Assembly: GCA_030539275.1 (NCBI GenBank) | Contig: JAUNSK010000003.1 | Location: 62,001-126,000, forward strand | Origin: Oscillospiraceae bacterium | Lineage (GTDB): Bacteria; Bacillota; Clostridia; Oscillospirales; Ruminococcaceae | DNA: 64,000 nt | Direction: 5' to 3' | Shown: piece by piece, positions 26,718 to 35,993 of the stretch | Layout of the letters: every line of letters begins with the position of its first letter | Numbering within the stretch: the first letter of the stretch is position 1 | The notes under the pieces: generated by a model | What the model was told of the DNA's origin: nothing | What the model saw: only the letters and a program-made list of their open reading frames with translations | The model's database searches: none | Made by a program: the position numbers and the translations under genes

Positions 26718-28032
26718 GCCTAATATAGGCAGACGTGAACACAGCCTTTATGTGGATGAGGCACGAATGGAGCCGCTGCAGCTCGGAATACTCGCGGCCC
26801 TTACACCGGATGATGTTGAAGTGGTTATGTATGACGACAGAATGGAGCAGATCCCGTATGATGAGCATACGGATCTTGTGGCTATTACTGTTGAGACGTT
26901 TACTGCAAGACGTGCATATGAGATAAGTGAGGAATTTATGCGCAGGGGTGTCAGGACTGTTATGGGCGGGATGCATGCCAAGCTTATCCCGGACGAGGTG
27001 TCTGAGCACTGTGACTGCGTAATAGTCGGAGATGCAGAGCCTGTATGGAAAACTATGATCTCTGATTTTAAAGCGGGAAGTCTTAAAAAGCGGTATGATG
27101 TAGTACAGCCTGAGTGCCCGCAGCTCAATGTTATAACACGCCGTGATATTTTTGAAGGCAAAGGATATCTTCCGATAACGCTCCTGCAGTTTTCACGCGG
27201 CTGCAGTCATAAGTGCAGTTTCTGTGCCTCAAGCGTTTACTTCGGTGCACGTCATTTCTGCCGTCCTGTCGAGGACGTAGTGGCAGAGATCAGAGCACAG
27301 AAAAGAAAGCTGCTGTTCTTTGTAGATGACAATATCGTATGCAGTCACAGCAAGGCAAAGGAACTCTTCAGAGCACTTATCCCGCTTAAGATCCACTGGG
27401 TAAGTCAGGGCAGTATAGATATGCTTGCTGACAGGGAGCTGATGACTCTGATGGTTAAGAGCGGGTGTCTGGGACTCGTTATAGGATTTGAATCGATCTC
27501 ACCTGACTGTATAGAACAGATGAACAAGAACACAAATAAAAACGGTTCGTCTCATATGTATAAGTCAGAAATTGAGCAGCTGAGAAGCTGGGGGCTGCAG
27601 ACATGGGCAGCTTTTACTGTAGGTCATGACGGAGATACGCCTGAGACAATAAAGGCCACATGTGATTTTGCTATAAAGAATAAGTTTACTTTTGCAGCGT
27701 TCAATATACTTATGCCGTATCCGAACACGCCTCTGTATGAGAAGCTTGAAAAGGAAGGCAGATTGCTCTACGGAGGTAAATGGTGGCTTGATGAGAACTA
27801 CAGATTTAATTACGCAAGCATTGTACCTGAAAATATGACACCTGACGAGCTTACCGAGATATCATTTGAATGTCGTGCAAGATTCAACAGTCCAGGGTCA
27901 ATTTTTACAAGAGCACTGGAGCCGCATACAAATCTCAGAACACCGTACAGATTTTTTACATATCTTATATACAATCCTCTTTTCAGAAAAGAGGTATTTA
28001 AAAAACAGGGAATGAAATTCGGACTCAAATAA
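26698..28032 (+). CDS. B12-binding-type radical SAM enzyme (third of five)
   Basis: A 444-residue paralogue. It starts KLTLIKPNIGR, with VMGGMHAKLIPDEV in the N-terminal domain, radical SAM cysteines at Cys169, Cys173 and Cys176 (CSHKCSFC), FFVDDNIVC, VIGFESISPDCI and NILMPYPNTPLY. The gene overlaps the previous one by 20 bases and has a GGGGGGG tract upstream that could act as ribosome site. It is closest to the second and fifth copies in motif wording (VDDN; KWWL..NYRF). Confidence 0.85.
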   Translation: MKLTLIKPNIGRREHSLYVDEARMEPLQLGILAALTPDDVEVVMYDDRMEQIPYDEHTDLVAITVETFTARRAYEISEEFMRRGVRTVMGGMHAKLIPDEVSEHCDCVIVGDAEPVWKTMISDFKAGSLKKRYDVVQPECPQLNVITRRDIFEGKGYLPITLLQFSRGCSHKCSFCASSVYFGARHFCRPVEDVVAEIRAQKRKLLFFVDDNIVCSHSKAKELFRALIPLKIHWVSQGSIDMLADRELMTLMVKSGCLGLVIGFESISPDCIEQMNKNTNKNGSSHMYKSEIEQLRSWGLQTWAAFTVGHDGDTPETIKATCDFAIKNKFTFAAFNILMPYPNTPLYEKLEKEGRLLYGGKWWLDENYRFNYASIVPENMTPDELTEISFECRARFNSPGSIFTRALEPHTNLRTPYRFFTYLIYNPLFRKEVFKKQGMKFGLK

Positions 28033-28045
28033 ACGGAGGACAATT

Positions 28046-28750
28046 ATGCTTAAGGGAATAGTGAAGCCTGTAAGTGAGTATACAGAGGAAGATATCAGTA
28101 CTATGTACACTCTTATGAAAACATTTTATGACAATACAGATGAGAAAGTATTCAGACGGGATTTCAGTGACAAGGATTACTGTCTTGCGCTCTTCCACGA
28201 AACAGGCGGACTGGTGGGTTTTACTACACAGAAGGTGCTTGAGGTGATTGTGAACGGCAAAGCAGTTCACGGGATGTTTTCAGGAGATACGATCATTCAT
28301 AAGGACTACTGGGGGGATATAGAGCTGTTTAAGGTCTTTGCAAACTTCTGGTTTGAGTATGCGAAGAAGTATGATGAATTTTACTGGTTTCTTATCTGCA
28401 AGGGATATAAGACATACAGGATAATGCCTTTGTTCTGGACGCAGTTTTATCCATGCTGCAGGGCTGAGACACCTGAGTATGAAAAGAGCGTTATAGATGC
28501 CTATGCCTCAAAGCTGTATCCGGATGAATACAACCCTCAGACAGGTGTTATTGAATATAAAGGAATTAAGGATAAGCTTAAGGCAGGCGTTGCCGATATA
28601 GGAGAACATGAACTGAAAAACAGGGATACAGCATTTTTCTGTGCGGCAAATCCGCATTATATGGACGGAAACGATCTTGCATGCATTGCAAAGATCGACA
28701 AGGCTATGCTCAAAAACAGGGTAAAAGGACTCCTTTTCAATGAGCGCTGA
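28046..28750 (+). CDS. GNAT-like acyltransferase of the radical-SAM operon
   Basis: A 234-residue soluble protein. The predicted order is helices with YTLMKTFYDNT, a strand LVGFTTQKVLEV, a strand MFSGDTIIHKDYWG (where GNAT proteins have the V-strand before the acyl-CoA loop) and YWFLICKGYKTYRIMP. This resembles a GNAT N-acyltransferase, but the R/Q-x-x-G-x-G/A loop is poorly kept. CGGAGGACA precedes the ATG. It overlaps the GH3 gene by 11 bases, so the two products are probably made in fixed ratio. Family assignment is moderate. Confidence 0.55.
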   Translation: MLKGIVKPVSEYTEEDISTMYTLMKTFYDNTDEKVFRRDFSDKDYCLALFHETGGLVGFTTQKVLEVIVNGKAVHGMFSGDTIIHKDYWGDIELFKVFANFWFEYAKKYDEFYWFLICKGYKTYRIMPLFWTQFYPCCRAETPEYEKSVIDAYASKLYPDEYNPQTGVIEYKGIKDKLKAGVADIGEHELKNRDTAFFCAANPHYMDGNDLACIAKIDKAMLKNRVKGLLFNER

Positions 28751-30281
28751 ATGCAGTTTCCTCAATCATTTCTGCAGACTTATGTACAAACCGGAGTACT
28801 TAAGATTCATGAAAAAGGCAGACATCTGCAATATTCAGAATGATTATCTTATGAAGCTTCTGAAGAAAAATTCTGCTACTGTCTACGGAAAAAAATACGG
28901 ATTTGCTCAGATACACAGCTATGAAGAGTATTCAGCACATGTTCCGCTGACAGTATACGAGGATTATGAGCCATACATAGAACAAATGAGTAAGGGACAA
29001 AAAAATGTCCTTACTTATGAGGATATCATTCTTTTTGAGCTTACGAGCGGATCATCCGGGGGCAAAAAGCTTATACCTTATACCAGATCTCTCAGGCAGG
29101 AATTTCAGAGAGGGATCATGCCGTGGCTTTATGATATTTACAGCAAAGTCCCGGGTGTCATGAGCGGTAAAAGTTACTGGAGCATAACACCTGTTACCAG
29201 CAAAAAGAGTTATACGGAGTGTGGGATCCCTGTAGGATTTGAAGAGGATGCCCAGTATTTCGGTGCGCTTGTGCAGTCTGTTATGAACAGACTGTTTGCG
29301 GTCAGCAGTGATGTTAAGATCTCGGCTGATATGCAGGATTTTTATATGAAGACTGCTAAGCAGCTGATAAAATGCGGCAGTCTTTCGCTTATCTCAGTCT
29401 GGAATCCGACGTTCCTGACTATTCTGTGTGATTTTATCAGGGATAATGCCGGTAAGCTTACTGATGAGCTTGACAGGTGCAGCGCAGCAAGGCTTGAAAA
29501 AGCAGTAAGTGAAAACCGTTTTGATATCCTGTTTCCTGACCTTAAGATAATCAGCATGTGGGCAGATGCAAGTGCGGCTGATTATGCAGGAGCAGTAAAG
29601 GAGCGTTTTCCTGGTATATATATTCAGCCTAAGGGGCTGCTGGCAACTGAGTGTTTTGTTTCATTTCCGCTTACAGGTGAGGTTGGAAGCAGACTCAGTA
29701 TATATTCACATTTTTTTGAGTTCAGAAGCCTCAGGGACGGGAAGATCTGTACTGCGGCGCAGCTTGAAAAGGGTGAATACGAAATAATAGTAACTACAGG
29801 CGGCGGATTTTACAGGTACTGCATAGGCGATATAGTAGAGATACTCGAGGTTTATAAAGATTCACCGCCAAGAATGCGGTTTCTGAGAAGACAGGGTATA
29901 ACCTCAGATCTGTTCGGTGAAAAGCTTACTGAAATGTTTGTAAGGAGCGTCTGCACTTCACTCGGCGTAAACAGCAGCTTTTGCCTGCTTGCACCATGTG
30001 AAGACAGCTATTGTCTTTACACGGAAAACAGGGATATAACCTGCGAAAATCTCGACAGGGCACTCAGAGAGAGCTATCATTATGATTACTGCAGAAGTCT
30101 TGGTCAGCTCAGAGCTGCAAAGGTAAGACTGGTATCGGGGAACCCACGCAATGATTATATCAGAAGAAACGTCTCAGACGGTATGAGACTTGGTGATATA
30201 AAGCCTGCTTATCTCAGCAAAAAATCCGGATGGGATGACTGGTTTGAAATAACAGAAGAAAGGACCATACAAAATGCTTAA
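28740..30281 (+). CDS. GH3-type acyl-acid amido synthetase
   Basis: A 513-residue member of the GH3 family, known from plant enzymes that adenylate a carboxylic acid (jasmonate, auxin) and join it to an amino acid. The ATP-binding TSGSSGGK motif is at residues 102-109 with LIPYT after it. GLLATECFVSFPL near residue 300 and TTGGGFYRYCIGDIVEI near residue 350 are the family's other landmarks. The C-terminal domain ends with KPAYLS. It lies in the middle of five radical SAM genes, so the carboxylate it activates may be their product or precursor. It overlaps both neighbours (11 and 8 bases). Confidence 0.88.
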   Translation: MSAECSFLNHFCRLMYKPEYLRFMKKADICNIQNDYLMKLLKKNSATVYGKKYGFAQIHSYEEYSAHVPLTVYEDYEPYIEQMSKGQKNVLTYEDIILFELTSGSSGGKKLIPYTRSLRQEFQRGIMPWLYDIYSKVPGVMSGKSYWSITPVTSKKSYTECGIPVGFEEDAQYFGALVQSVMNRLFAVSSDVKISADMQDFYMKTAKQLIKCGSLSLISVWNPTFLTILCDFIRDNAGKLTDELDRCSAARLEKAVSENRFDILFPDLKIISMWADASAADYAGAVKERFPGIYIQPKGLLATECFVSFPLTGEVGSRLSIYSHFFEFRSLRDGKICTAAQLEKGEYEIIVTTGGGFYRYCIGDIVEILEVYKDSPPRMRFLRRQGITSDLFGEKLTEMFVRSVCTSLGVNSSFCLLAPCEDSYCLYTENRDITCENLDRALRESYHYDYCRSLGQLRAAKVRLVSGNPRNDYIRRNVSDGMRLGDIKPAYLSKKSGWDDWFEITEERTIQNA

Positions 30282-31608
30282 GATAGCACTGCTGGCTCCG
30301 GCCGGAGCTATGCACAGATACTCAGGAAGTTTCGGAAAATCGCTGCATTACGCACCACTGACGCTTACGACTCTTGCAGCACTTGTTCCGGAGGATGCTG
30401 ATGCTGAGGTTACAATTTATGACGAAACTGCAGGTAAGATCCCGCTTGACATTGATGCTGAGCTTGTTGGAATAACCTGTATAACAGGAACATCCCCGAG
30501 ATGCTATGCGTATGCCGATTATTTCAGGAAAAAAGGAAAGACAGTCTTTATGGGAGGAGTTCACCCGTCCATGCTGCCAGAAGAAGCAGCACAGCATGCT
30601 GATGTCGTTTTTACAGGTTTTTCAGAACAGACCTTTCCGCAGTTTATCCATGATTATATAAACGGGGACTATAAAAATCTGTATAAGCAAAACAGTGACT
30701 ATACGATCGCAGGAAAACCGGTCCCGAGAAGAGAACTTCTGAATTCAAAACGTTATATCACGACGAAAACAGTGGAAGCTATCCGCGGATGCTGCCACAC
30801 ATGCAGTTTCTGTGCATATCCTGCCGCATTCGGCCGTACGGTCTACAAGAGACCGGTAAAGGAAGTAGTTGCTGAGATCGAAGCACTGGATACCCGTCAT
30901 GTTCTGTTTCCGGATGTAAATCTTATAACAGACAGACAGTATGCCATTGAACTGTTTTCAGCTCTTATCCCTCTGAAAATAATATGGCTCGGACTTGTAA
31001 CGTCAAGTGTCGGAATAGACGAAGAGCTTATGCGGGTTTTCAGAAAGAGCGGATGCCGCGGACTTCTCATAGGATTTGAATCCATTACTCAGGAATCCCA
31101 GAGCTATATCCACAAGGGAGTAAATAAGGTCGACAGTTATGTGGACCTTATGAAGAAGCTTCATGAAAACGGAATACAGGTACAGGGCTGTTTTGCATTC
31201 GGCGGTGATGAAGAGGATGCGAGCGTTTTTGACAGAACTGTAGAAATGATAATAAAAGCTAAGATTGACCTGCCGAGATACTCTATCCTTACTCCGTTCC
31301 CAAGGACTCAGTACTATGACCAGCTTGAAAAAGAGGGTAGGATATTTGAACGGAACTGGGCAATGTACGATGTTGAACACGTTGTATTTACTCCTAAAAA
31401 AATGACTGTAGATGAGCTTATTGAAGGAACCGATCGTGCATGGCGAGCTACATACGCATCTAAAAATGTTCTTAAGCGACTTGCTCCGTTTGCTCACAGT
31501 CCATGGCTCTCACTGCCGCTGAATATGGGATACAAGGGATATGCTGATAAATGGCACAGGTTTACAAGGGAAGTTATGTGCGATAGCTCAGATATTCCTG
31601 TACTGTAA
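30274..31608 (+). CDS. B12-binding-type radical SAM enzyme (fourth of five)
   Basis: A 444-residue paralogue most like the first copy (SGSFGKSLHYAPLTLTTLAAL; NWAMYDVEHVVFTPKKMT versus the first copy's NVVFRPANMT). The N-terminal domain has FMGGVHPSMLPEEA, radical SAM cysteines are Cys173, Cys177 and Cys180 (CCHTCSFC), then LIGFESITQESQ and LTPFPRTQYY. The ATG overlaps the GH3 stop region by 8 bases, with GAAAGGA upstream. The pairing of first/fourth and second/third/fifth copies suggests two subfamilies with different reactions. Confidence 0.85.
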   Translation: MLKIALLAPAGAMHRYSGSFGKSLHYAPLTLTTLAALVPEDADAEVTIYDETAGKIPLDIDAELVGITCITGTSPRCYAYADYFRKKGKTVFMGGVHPSMLPEEAAQHADVVFTGFSEQTFPQFIHDYINGDYKNLYKQNSDYTIAGKPVPRRELLNSKRYITTKTVEAIRGCCHTCSFCAYPAAFGRTVYKRPVKEVVAEIEALDTRHVLFPDVNLITDRQYAIELFSALIPLKIIWLGLVTSSVGIDEELMRVFRKSGCRGLLIGFESITQESQSYIHKGVNKVDSYVDLMKKLHENGIQVQGCFAFGGDEEDASVFDRTVEMIIKAKIDLPRYSILTPFPRTQYYDQLEKEGRIFERNWAMYDVEHVVFTPKKMTVDELIEGTDRAWRATYASKNVLKRLAPFAHSPWLSLPLNMGYKGYADKWHRFTREVMCDSSDIPVL

Positions 31609-31621
31609 AGGACGGATCAAA

Positions 31622-32953
31622 ATGAAAATTACATTTATACTGCCCGCGATCGGAAAGAAGCCGGGCAAGAAATATATAGGCACATGGAAAATGGAGCCGC
31701 TTACCATAGCTGTTCTCAAGGCACTTACGCCGGATGATATAGAGACAGAGCTATTTGATGACAGGATCGAGCTTATTGACTACAATACACAGACAGATCT
31801 TGTCTGTATTACTGTTGAAACATATACAGCCAAAAGATGTTACAGGATAGCTGCAAAATTTCGTGAGAGAGGAATTCCGGTTGTCATGGGCGGATATCAT
31901 GCGACTCTGTGTCCTGAGGAAACAAGCCAGTACTGTGACAGCGTAATAGTTTCAAATGCTGAAACGGTATGGACACAGATGCTTGATGACCTGAAGAACT
32001 CAGCACTTAAGAAAATATATCACGGAGGCACCGGTGAATACAATGTTCGTCCTGACAAGAGCATTTTTGAGGGTAAAAAATATCTTCCTGTATCACTTGT
32101 TGAAACAGGAAGAGGGTGCTGTCATTCGTGTGAATTCTGCTCGATCTCAAAGTACTACTGCAGCAGATATTACTGTCGTGACCATAAACTTATAACAGAC
32201 GATATAAAAAGCTCGCAGCATAAGTATTTTTTCCTTGTTGACGACAATCTTGTTGCGAACCGTTCAAATGCGATGGGTATTTTCAGTGATATAGAGCCAT
32301 TACACATCAAGTGGGCAGGTCAGGGTACACTCAGTATGGCAAAGGACAGGGAGCTTCTGAGTGCAATGAAAAGAAGCGGCTGTGAAATAATTCTTATCGG
32401 TTTTGAAAGCCTTAACGAAGCTAATCTCAATCAGATGAACAAATCCTTCAATTACGCACTCGGAGAGCGTGATGAGCTTGTAAAAAGGATCCATGATGCA
32501 GGTATAGGCATTTATGCAACATTTGTATTCGGCTATGATAATGACGATGAGCGGACAATAAATGATGCACTGGAGTTTTCAAAGAAACATAATTTTTATA
32601 CTGCAGCTTTTAATCATCTTCTCCCGTTTCCGAATACTGCCCTGTATGACAGACTCAAAAGTGAGAACCGCCTTATATATGACAAATGGTGGCTGGCGGA
32701 CGGCTATAACTACGGAGAACTTGCGTTCAATCCCAGGCTTTTATCTGCTGAAAAAATGAGCAGCCTGTGCCGTGAAGCGAGAAAAGAGTTTTCTTCCCCA
32801 AAAACGGTTATGAACAGAGGCTTTGCATCACTCGGCAGGACGAGTCCGCTGCTGTGGGGACTTTTCTGGGGAATGAATCTGAGAATAGGCGGAGAGGTCG
32901 ACCAGAAAATGAACGTTCCGATAGGAGAAAATCTTGATGAATTTCCAAAATGA
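31622..32953 (+). CDS. B12-binding-type radical SAM enzyme (fifth of five)
   Basis: A 443-residue paralogue starting KITFILPAIGKK. VMGGYHATLCPEET lies in the N-terminal domain, radical SAM cysteines are Cys166, Cys170 and Cys173 (CCHSCEFC), followed by FLVDDNLVAN, LIGFESLNEANL and LLPFPNTALY. ATG 31622 has AAAGGACGG upstream and lies 13 bases after the previous stop; an in-frame ATG at 31541 would overlap the upstream gene and lacks a site. The C-terminus has a hydrophobic stretch around LLWGLFWGMNL. Confidence 0.85.
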   Translation: MKITFILPAIGKKPGKKYIGTWKMEPLTIAVLKALTPDDIETELFDDRIELIDYNTQTDLVCITVETYTAKRCYRIAAKFRERGIPVVMGGYHATLCPEETSQYCDSVIVSNAETVWTQMLDDLKNSALKKIYHGGTGEYNVRPDKSIFEGKKYLPVSLVETGRGCCHSCEFCSISKYYCSRYYCRDHKLITDDIKSSQHKYFFLVDDNLVANRSNAMGIFSDIEPLHIKWAGQGTLSMAKDRELLSAMKRSGCEIILIGFESLNEANLNQMNKSFNYALGERDELVKRIHDAGIGIYATFVFGYDNDDERTINDALEFSKKHNFYTAAFNHLLPFPNTALYDRLKSENRLIYDKWWLADGYNYGELAFNPRLLSAEKMSSLCREARKEFSSPKTVMNRGFASLGRTSPLLWGLFWGMNLRIGGEVDQKMNVPIGENLDEFPK

Positions 32954-33971
32954 CAGATACACTCTGAGATTCTGCAATGATGAAGATAATGAAGGCATAA
33001 GGGAGATCTTTGAGAGTGAGGGCTTTGACGGAGGGATAAGTGTTCAGTATCTGCGCAACCCTGAACCTGTCAGTTCATTCAGAGCAGACGGAGATGAATC
33101 AAAGATAATGGTCATAACAGACAACAGCTGCCAGAGGACAATAGCTGTCGGAGGTGCTGTTATCAGACAGGAGTATATTAACGGCACGTCATGCAGATGC
33201 GGATATCTTACAGGACTTAAGATCCATCCTGATTACAGAAGCAAAATAGTTTTTATAGCAAAGGCATATCAGTTTCTCTATCGGAACATTTCTGACTGTC
33301 ATTATTTCTACACAACCATTCTTGACGACAACAGACAGGCTGTCTCACTGCTTGAAAAGCATCATAAAAATATGCCTCTTTACAGCTATCTCGGGCATTA
33401 TACTACATACTGTTTTCATGGTGCAAAAAATATTCTGAGTGTCGAAAAGAATAATCCTGACGGATTTGATAAGCTTATGGAAACACATTTTTCAAGGCTT
33501 AGTTTTACACCTGTAAATTACAGCTGTGAAGGATTCGGAAAGGCAGATTTTTTCTGCATCAGGGAAAAAGGCGAGATCACAGCCTGCTGTTTTGTCTGCA
33601 ATCAGCAGGAGCATAAGCAGTATAAAATGTGCTCATACTCCGGAATCTACAGGTTTGTCTCGCATCTTCCGACAAAGCTCCTCGGTTATCCGCAATTTCC
33701 TGAGCCTCAGAAAAATATAAATTTTGCTGTAATATCATATCTGTATGTAAAGGACAATGACAAAAAGCTTTGCAGTGATTTTCTCAGATCTGTAGCAGCC
33801 CGGACAGATTACTCATTGTTTATATGGGGCGGTTTTGAGAACAACCCGCTGTGTGCAGCACTGGATAAAATGAAAACTGTTCACTACGGAAGCAGGCTCT
33901 ACAGGGTCTCATGGGATGATAACAAAGATGAAATAATGGGAACCATCGGCGTAGAGGCGGCTCTGCTGTAA
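32937..33971 (+). CDS. GNAT-family acetyltransferase ending the radical-SAM operon
   Basis: A 344-residue protein. The N-terminal half is a GNAT domain: YTLRFCNDEDNEGIREIF, then the strand CGYLTGLKIHPDYRS and a helix AKAYQFLYRN. It ends with a second beta-rich half containing AVISYLYV near residue 262, as in two-domain GNAT proteins. ATG 32937 is preferred, with AGGAGA 8 bases upstream; a TTG just before it is possible. It overlaps the preceding gene by 17 bases and is the last of the eight genes; no strong terminator follows. Confidence 0.7.
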   Translation: MNFQNDRYTLRFCNDEDNEGIREIFESEGFDGGISVQYLRNPEPVSSFRADGDESKIMVITDNSCQRTIAVGGAVIRQEYINGTSCRCGYLTGLKIHPDYRSKIVFIAKAYQFLYRNISDCHYFYTTILDDNRQAVSLLEKHHKNMPLYSYLGHYTTYCFHGAKNILSVEKNNPDGFDKLMETHFSRLSFTPVNYSCEGFGKADFFCIREKGEITACCFVCNQQEHKQYKMCSYSGIYRFVSHLPTKLLGYPQFPEPQKNINFAVISYLYVKDNDKKLCSDFLRSVAARTDYSLFIWGGFENNPLCAALDKMKTVHYGSRLYRVSWDDNKDEIMGTIGVEAALL

Positions 33972-34055
33972 AAGCTGAGTGAATATTAAAAAATGCAGTA
34001 ACAATAATTATAAGATTTCACGTTAAGATTTAAAACGATGTTATGGAGTGTAAAA

Positions 34056-34460
34056 ATGGAATTAACAGGCGTTTTCGGTTTGTTCATATTTGTTTTATTA
34101 GCTCTTGCAATGCCTCTTAATTGTTTTGAAGAGGTGAACGGTGCAAAGAAAATAATCAGAACAGGTAAATTTACAGTCGGAACTGTTATAAAAAATAAAA
34201 CATCCAAGTATGGTACTTACCCTGTTGTCTCATTTACAGCGCAAAATAAAGAATATATTTGTCTGTGTCCGTACAGGGTAGGAGAATTTCCTGAGGGCAT
34301 GGAGATCAAAGTATGGTATTTACCTGATGATCCACAAAAATATTTCTGCGGAAGTATAAATGATTTTGTCTCCTCCTCGGTATTACGTATGGCTGGCGGA
34401 ATTATTGTTATGGTGATAGCCATAATCATGATGGTACATGATTTGCCTGATTTAGAATAA
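34056..34460 (+). CDS. DUF3592-type membrane protein
   Basis: A 134-residue protein with an N-terminal membrane helix (GVFGLFIFVLLALAMPL), an extracellular or cytosolic beta domain with VGTVIKNKTSKYGTYPVVSFTAQNKEY cut into strands, a VWYLPDDPQKY motif, and a C-terminal membrane helix. This order and the V..Y...P..PQ pattern match DUF3592 proteins of unknown function. ATG 34056 is chosen because GGAG lies 8 bases upstream. The stop codon overlaps a short inverted repeat (34459-34467 with 34491-34499). Confidence 0.65.
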   Translation: MELTGVFGLFIFVLLALAMPLNCFEEVNGAKKIIRTGKFTVGTVIKNKTSKYGTYPVVSFTAQNKEYICLCPYRVGEFPEGMEIKVWYLPDDPQKYFCGSINDFVSSSVLRMAGGIIVMVIAIIMMVHDLPDLE

Positions 34461-34494
34461 TAATCTTAGTGTTTTATGAAGTGTGCAGAAAAGA

Positions 34495-35685
34495 TTATTT
34501 CGTATTCATACATCTGATAACCCTGAAAACCTGTTCGGCGGTATCAGCAACATTTCTTTGAGCATTGCATGTGTTCATTGCTTCGTCGGGACTTACGGCG
34601 CTGCGGACAACAGGGAAGAATGCGTCAATTCCTGCACTGTTGCATACACCGGCGTCTGGCGACACGCATCCGCAGAGGGCAATCACAGGTTTTGAGTATT
34701 CTTTTGCGATCTTTGCCGCGCCGCATGGTGCTTTTCCCATTACTGTCTGGCTGTCAAGCTTTCCTTCTCCGGTGATCAGGATATCTGCATTTTTTATTTC
34801 TTCTCTGAGATTTATGCTGTCAAGAATGATATTTACACCGGGTTCAAGGCGGGCATTCAGAAAAGTCATAAATGCAAAGCCGAGGCCTCCTGCTGCACCG
34901 GCACCCGGATAATTTTCATCGGCATGAGGATAAAGTGACTTTGCAATGCGTGCGAATTCATCAAGCCACTTGTCCATCTGAGTCAGCATTTCGTCTGCTG
35001 CACCTTTCTGCACAGCGAAAACTCTGCAGCCGTTTTCACCGCAAAGAGGATTATCAACATCACAGGCTATCCTGAAGCTGCACTGAGAAAGCTCCGGGAT
35101 CACTTTTTTATTACTTATACTTACAAGATCTCTGAGCCCCTGTGCTCCATATGATATGTCATGACCATTTTTATCAAGAAGCTCAAATCCCAGAGCCTGA
35201 AGCATTCCGGCTCCGCCGTCATTAGTCGCACTGCCTCCGATGCCGACAATAAAATTTCTGCAGCCCTTTTTAACAGCATCTCTTATTATCTCGCCAACTC
35301 CAAATGTTGTGGTAACCATGGGATCTCTCTGAGCCTCGGCAATAAGAGTTAAGCCTGCTGCAGCCGACATTTCAATGACTGCAGTTTGTTTATCATTCAA
35401 TATGCCGTATTCACATGATACCGGTAAACCAAGCGGACCTGATACAATCGTACTTATTTTCTTTCCGCCGCAGCCTGAAATCATAGCATTTACAGTTCCC
35501 TCACCGCCGTCTGCAAGAGGCAGAACCGTAATATGTGCTTTGGGATAAACTCGTTTTATCCCGACTGCTGCACTGTTTCCTGCCTGCAGTGATGTAAGAC
35601 TTCCTTTGAATGAATCTATTGCAATGACAATATTATTTGTTGTGCTGCTGTCCGGCTCTCCGGAATATTCTGACGATTTGTTCAT
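34495..35685 (-). CDS. glxK: Glycerate kinase
   Basis: It phosphorylates D-glycerate. The protein has the family's IAIDSFKGSLTS start, ADGGEGT, MSAAAGL, GIGGSATNDGGAGMLQALG and ITGEGKLDSQTVMGKAP motifs. ATG 35685 is chosen because GAGGT lies upstream at good spacing; it gives 396 residues, slightly longer than the usual ~380 because of a short Ser-rich N-terminal tail (SSEYSGEPDSSTT). A promoter (TTGCAA, 17 bases, CATAAT; 35751-35723) precedes it. It stands alone on the minus strand. Confidence 0.92.
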   Translation of the reverse strand: MNKSSEYSGEPDSSTTNNIVIAIDSFKGSLTSLQAGNSAAVGIKRVYPKAHITVLPLADGGEGTVNAMISGCGGKKISTIVSGPLGLPVSCEYGILNDKQTAVIEMSAAAGLTLIAEAQRDPMVTTTFGVGEIIRDAVKKGCRNFIVGIGGSATNDGGAGMLQALGFELLDKNGHDISYGAQGLRDLVSISNKKVIPELSQCSFRIACDVDNPLCGENGCRVFAVQKGAADEMLTQMDKWLDEFARIAKSLYPHADENYPGAGAAGGLGFAFMTFLNARLEPGVNIILDSINLREEIKNADILITGEGKLDSQTVMGKAPCGAAKIAKEYSKPVIALCGCVSPDAGVCNSAGIDAFFPVVRSAVSPDEAMNTCNAQRNVADTAEQVFRVIRCMNTK

Positions 35686-35993
35686 GTTATGTACCTCACA
35701 GCTATAATTATTTTTTATAACAATTATGCCACTGTTAATGATGATTTGCAATACATATCATCTTCTGCTATGTTTTAAAGATTAAGACAGTATGATTATT
35801 CTCAAGTAAAAAATATCATTAAAATATATCTGCTCCGGATAAATGCAGCAAATAGGATCTTATCTCTGACAAAACAGCTTTTATGTATTAAAACTTAATA
35901 ATCTTTAATAATAAATGCAGTAAGATCATAATTACGCAATTATCAATTAGACTGACACAAAAATATCTCTGTCTGCCAAAGGAGTAACTCAAA
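35686..35993. other. Divergent intergenic region
   Basis: 308 bases with the glxK promoter near its left side (minus-strand TTGCAA 35751-35746 and CATAAT 35728-35723). The rest is AT-rich with no gene seen. Confidence 0.5.

Noticed and set aside
26748..27161. Long antisense frame within the third radical SAM gene
   Set aside because: A shadow frame caused by codon bias; the sense gene has clear family motifs.
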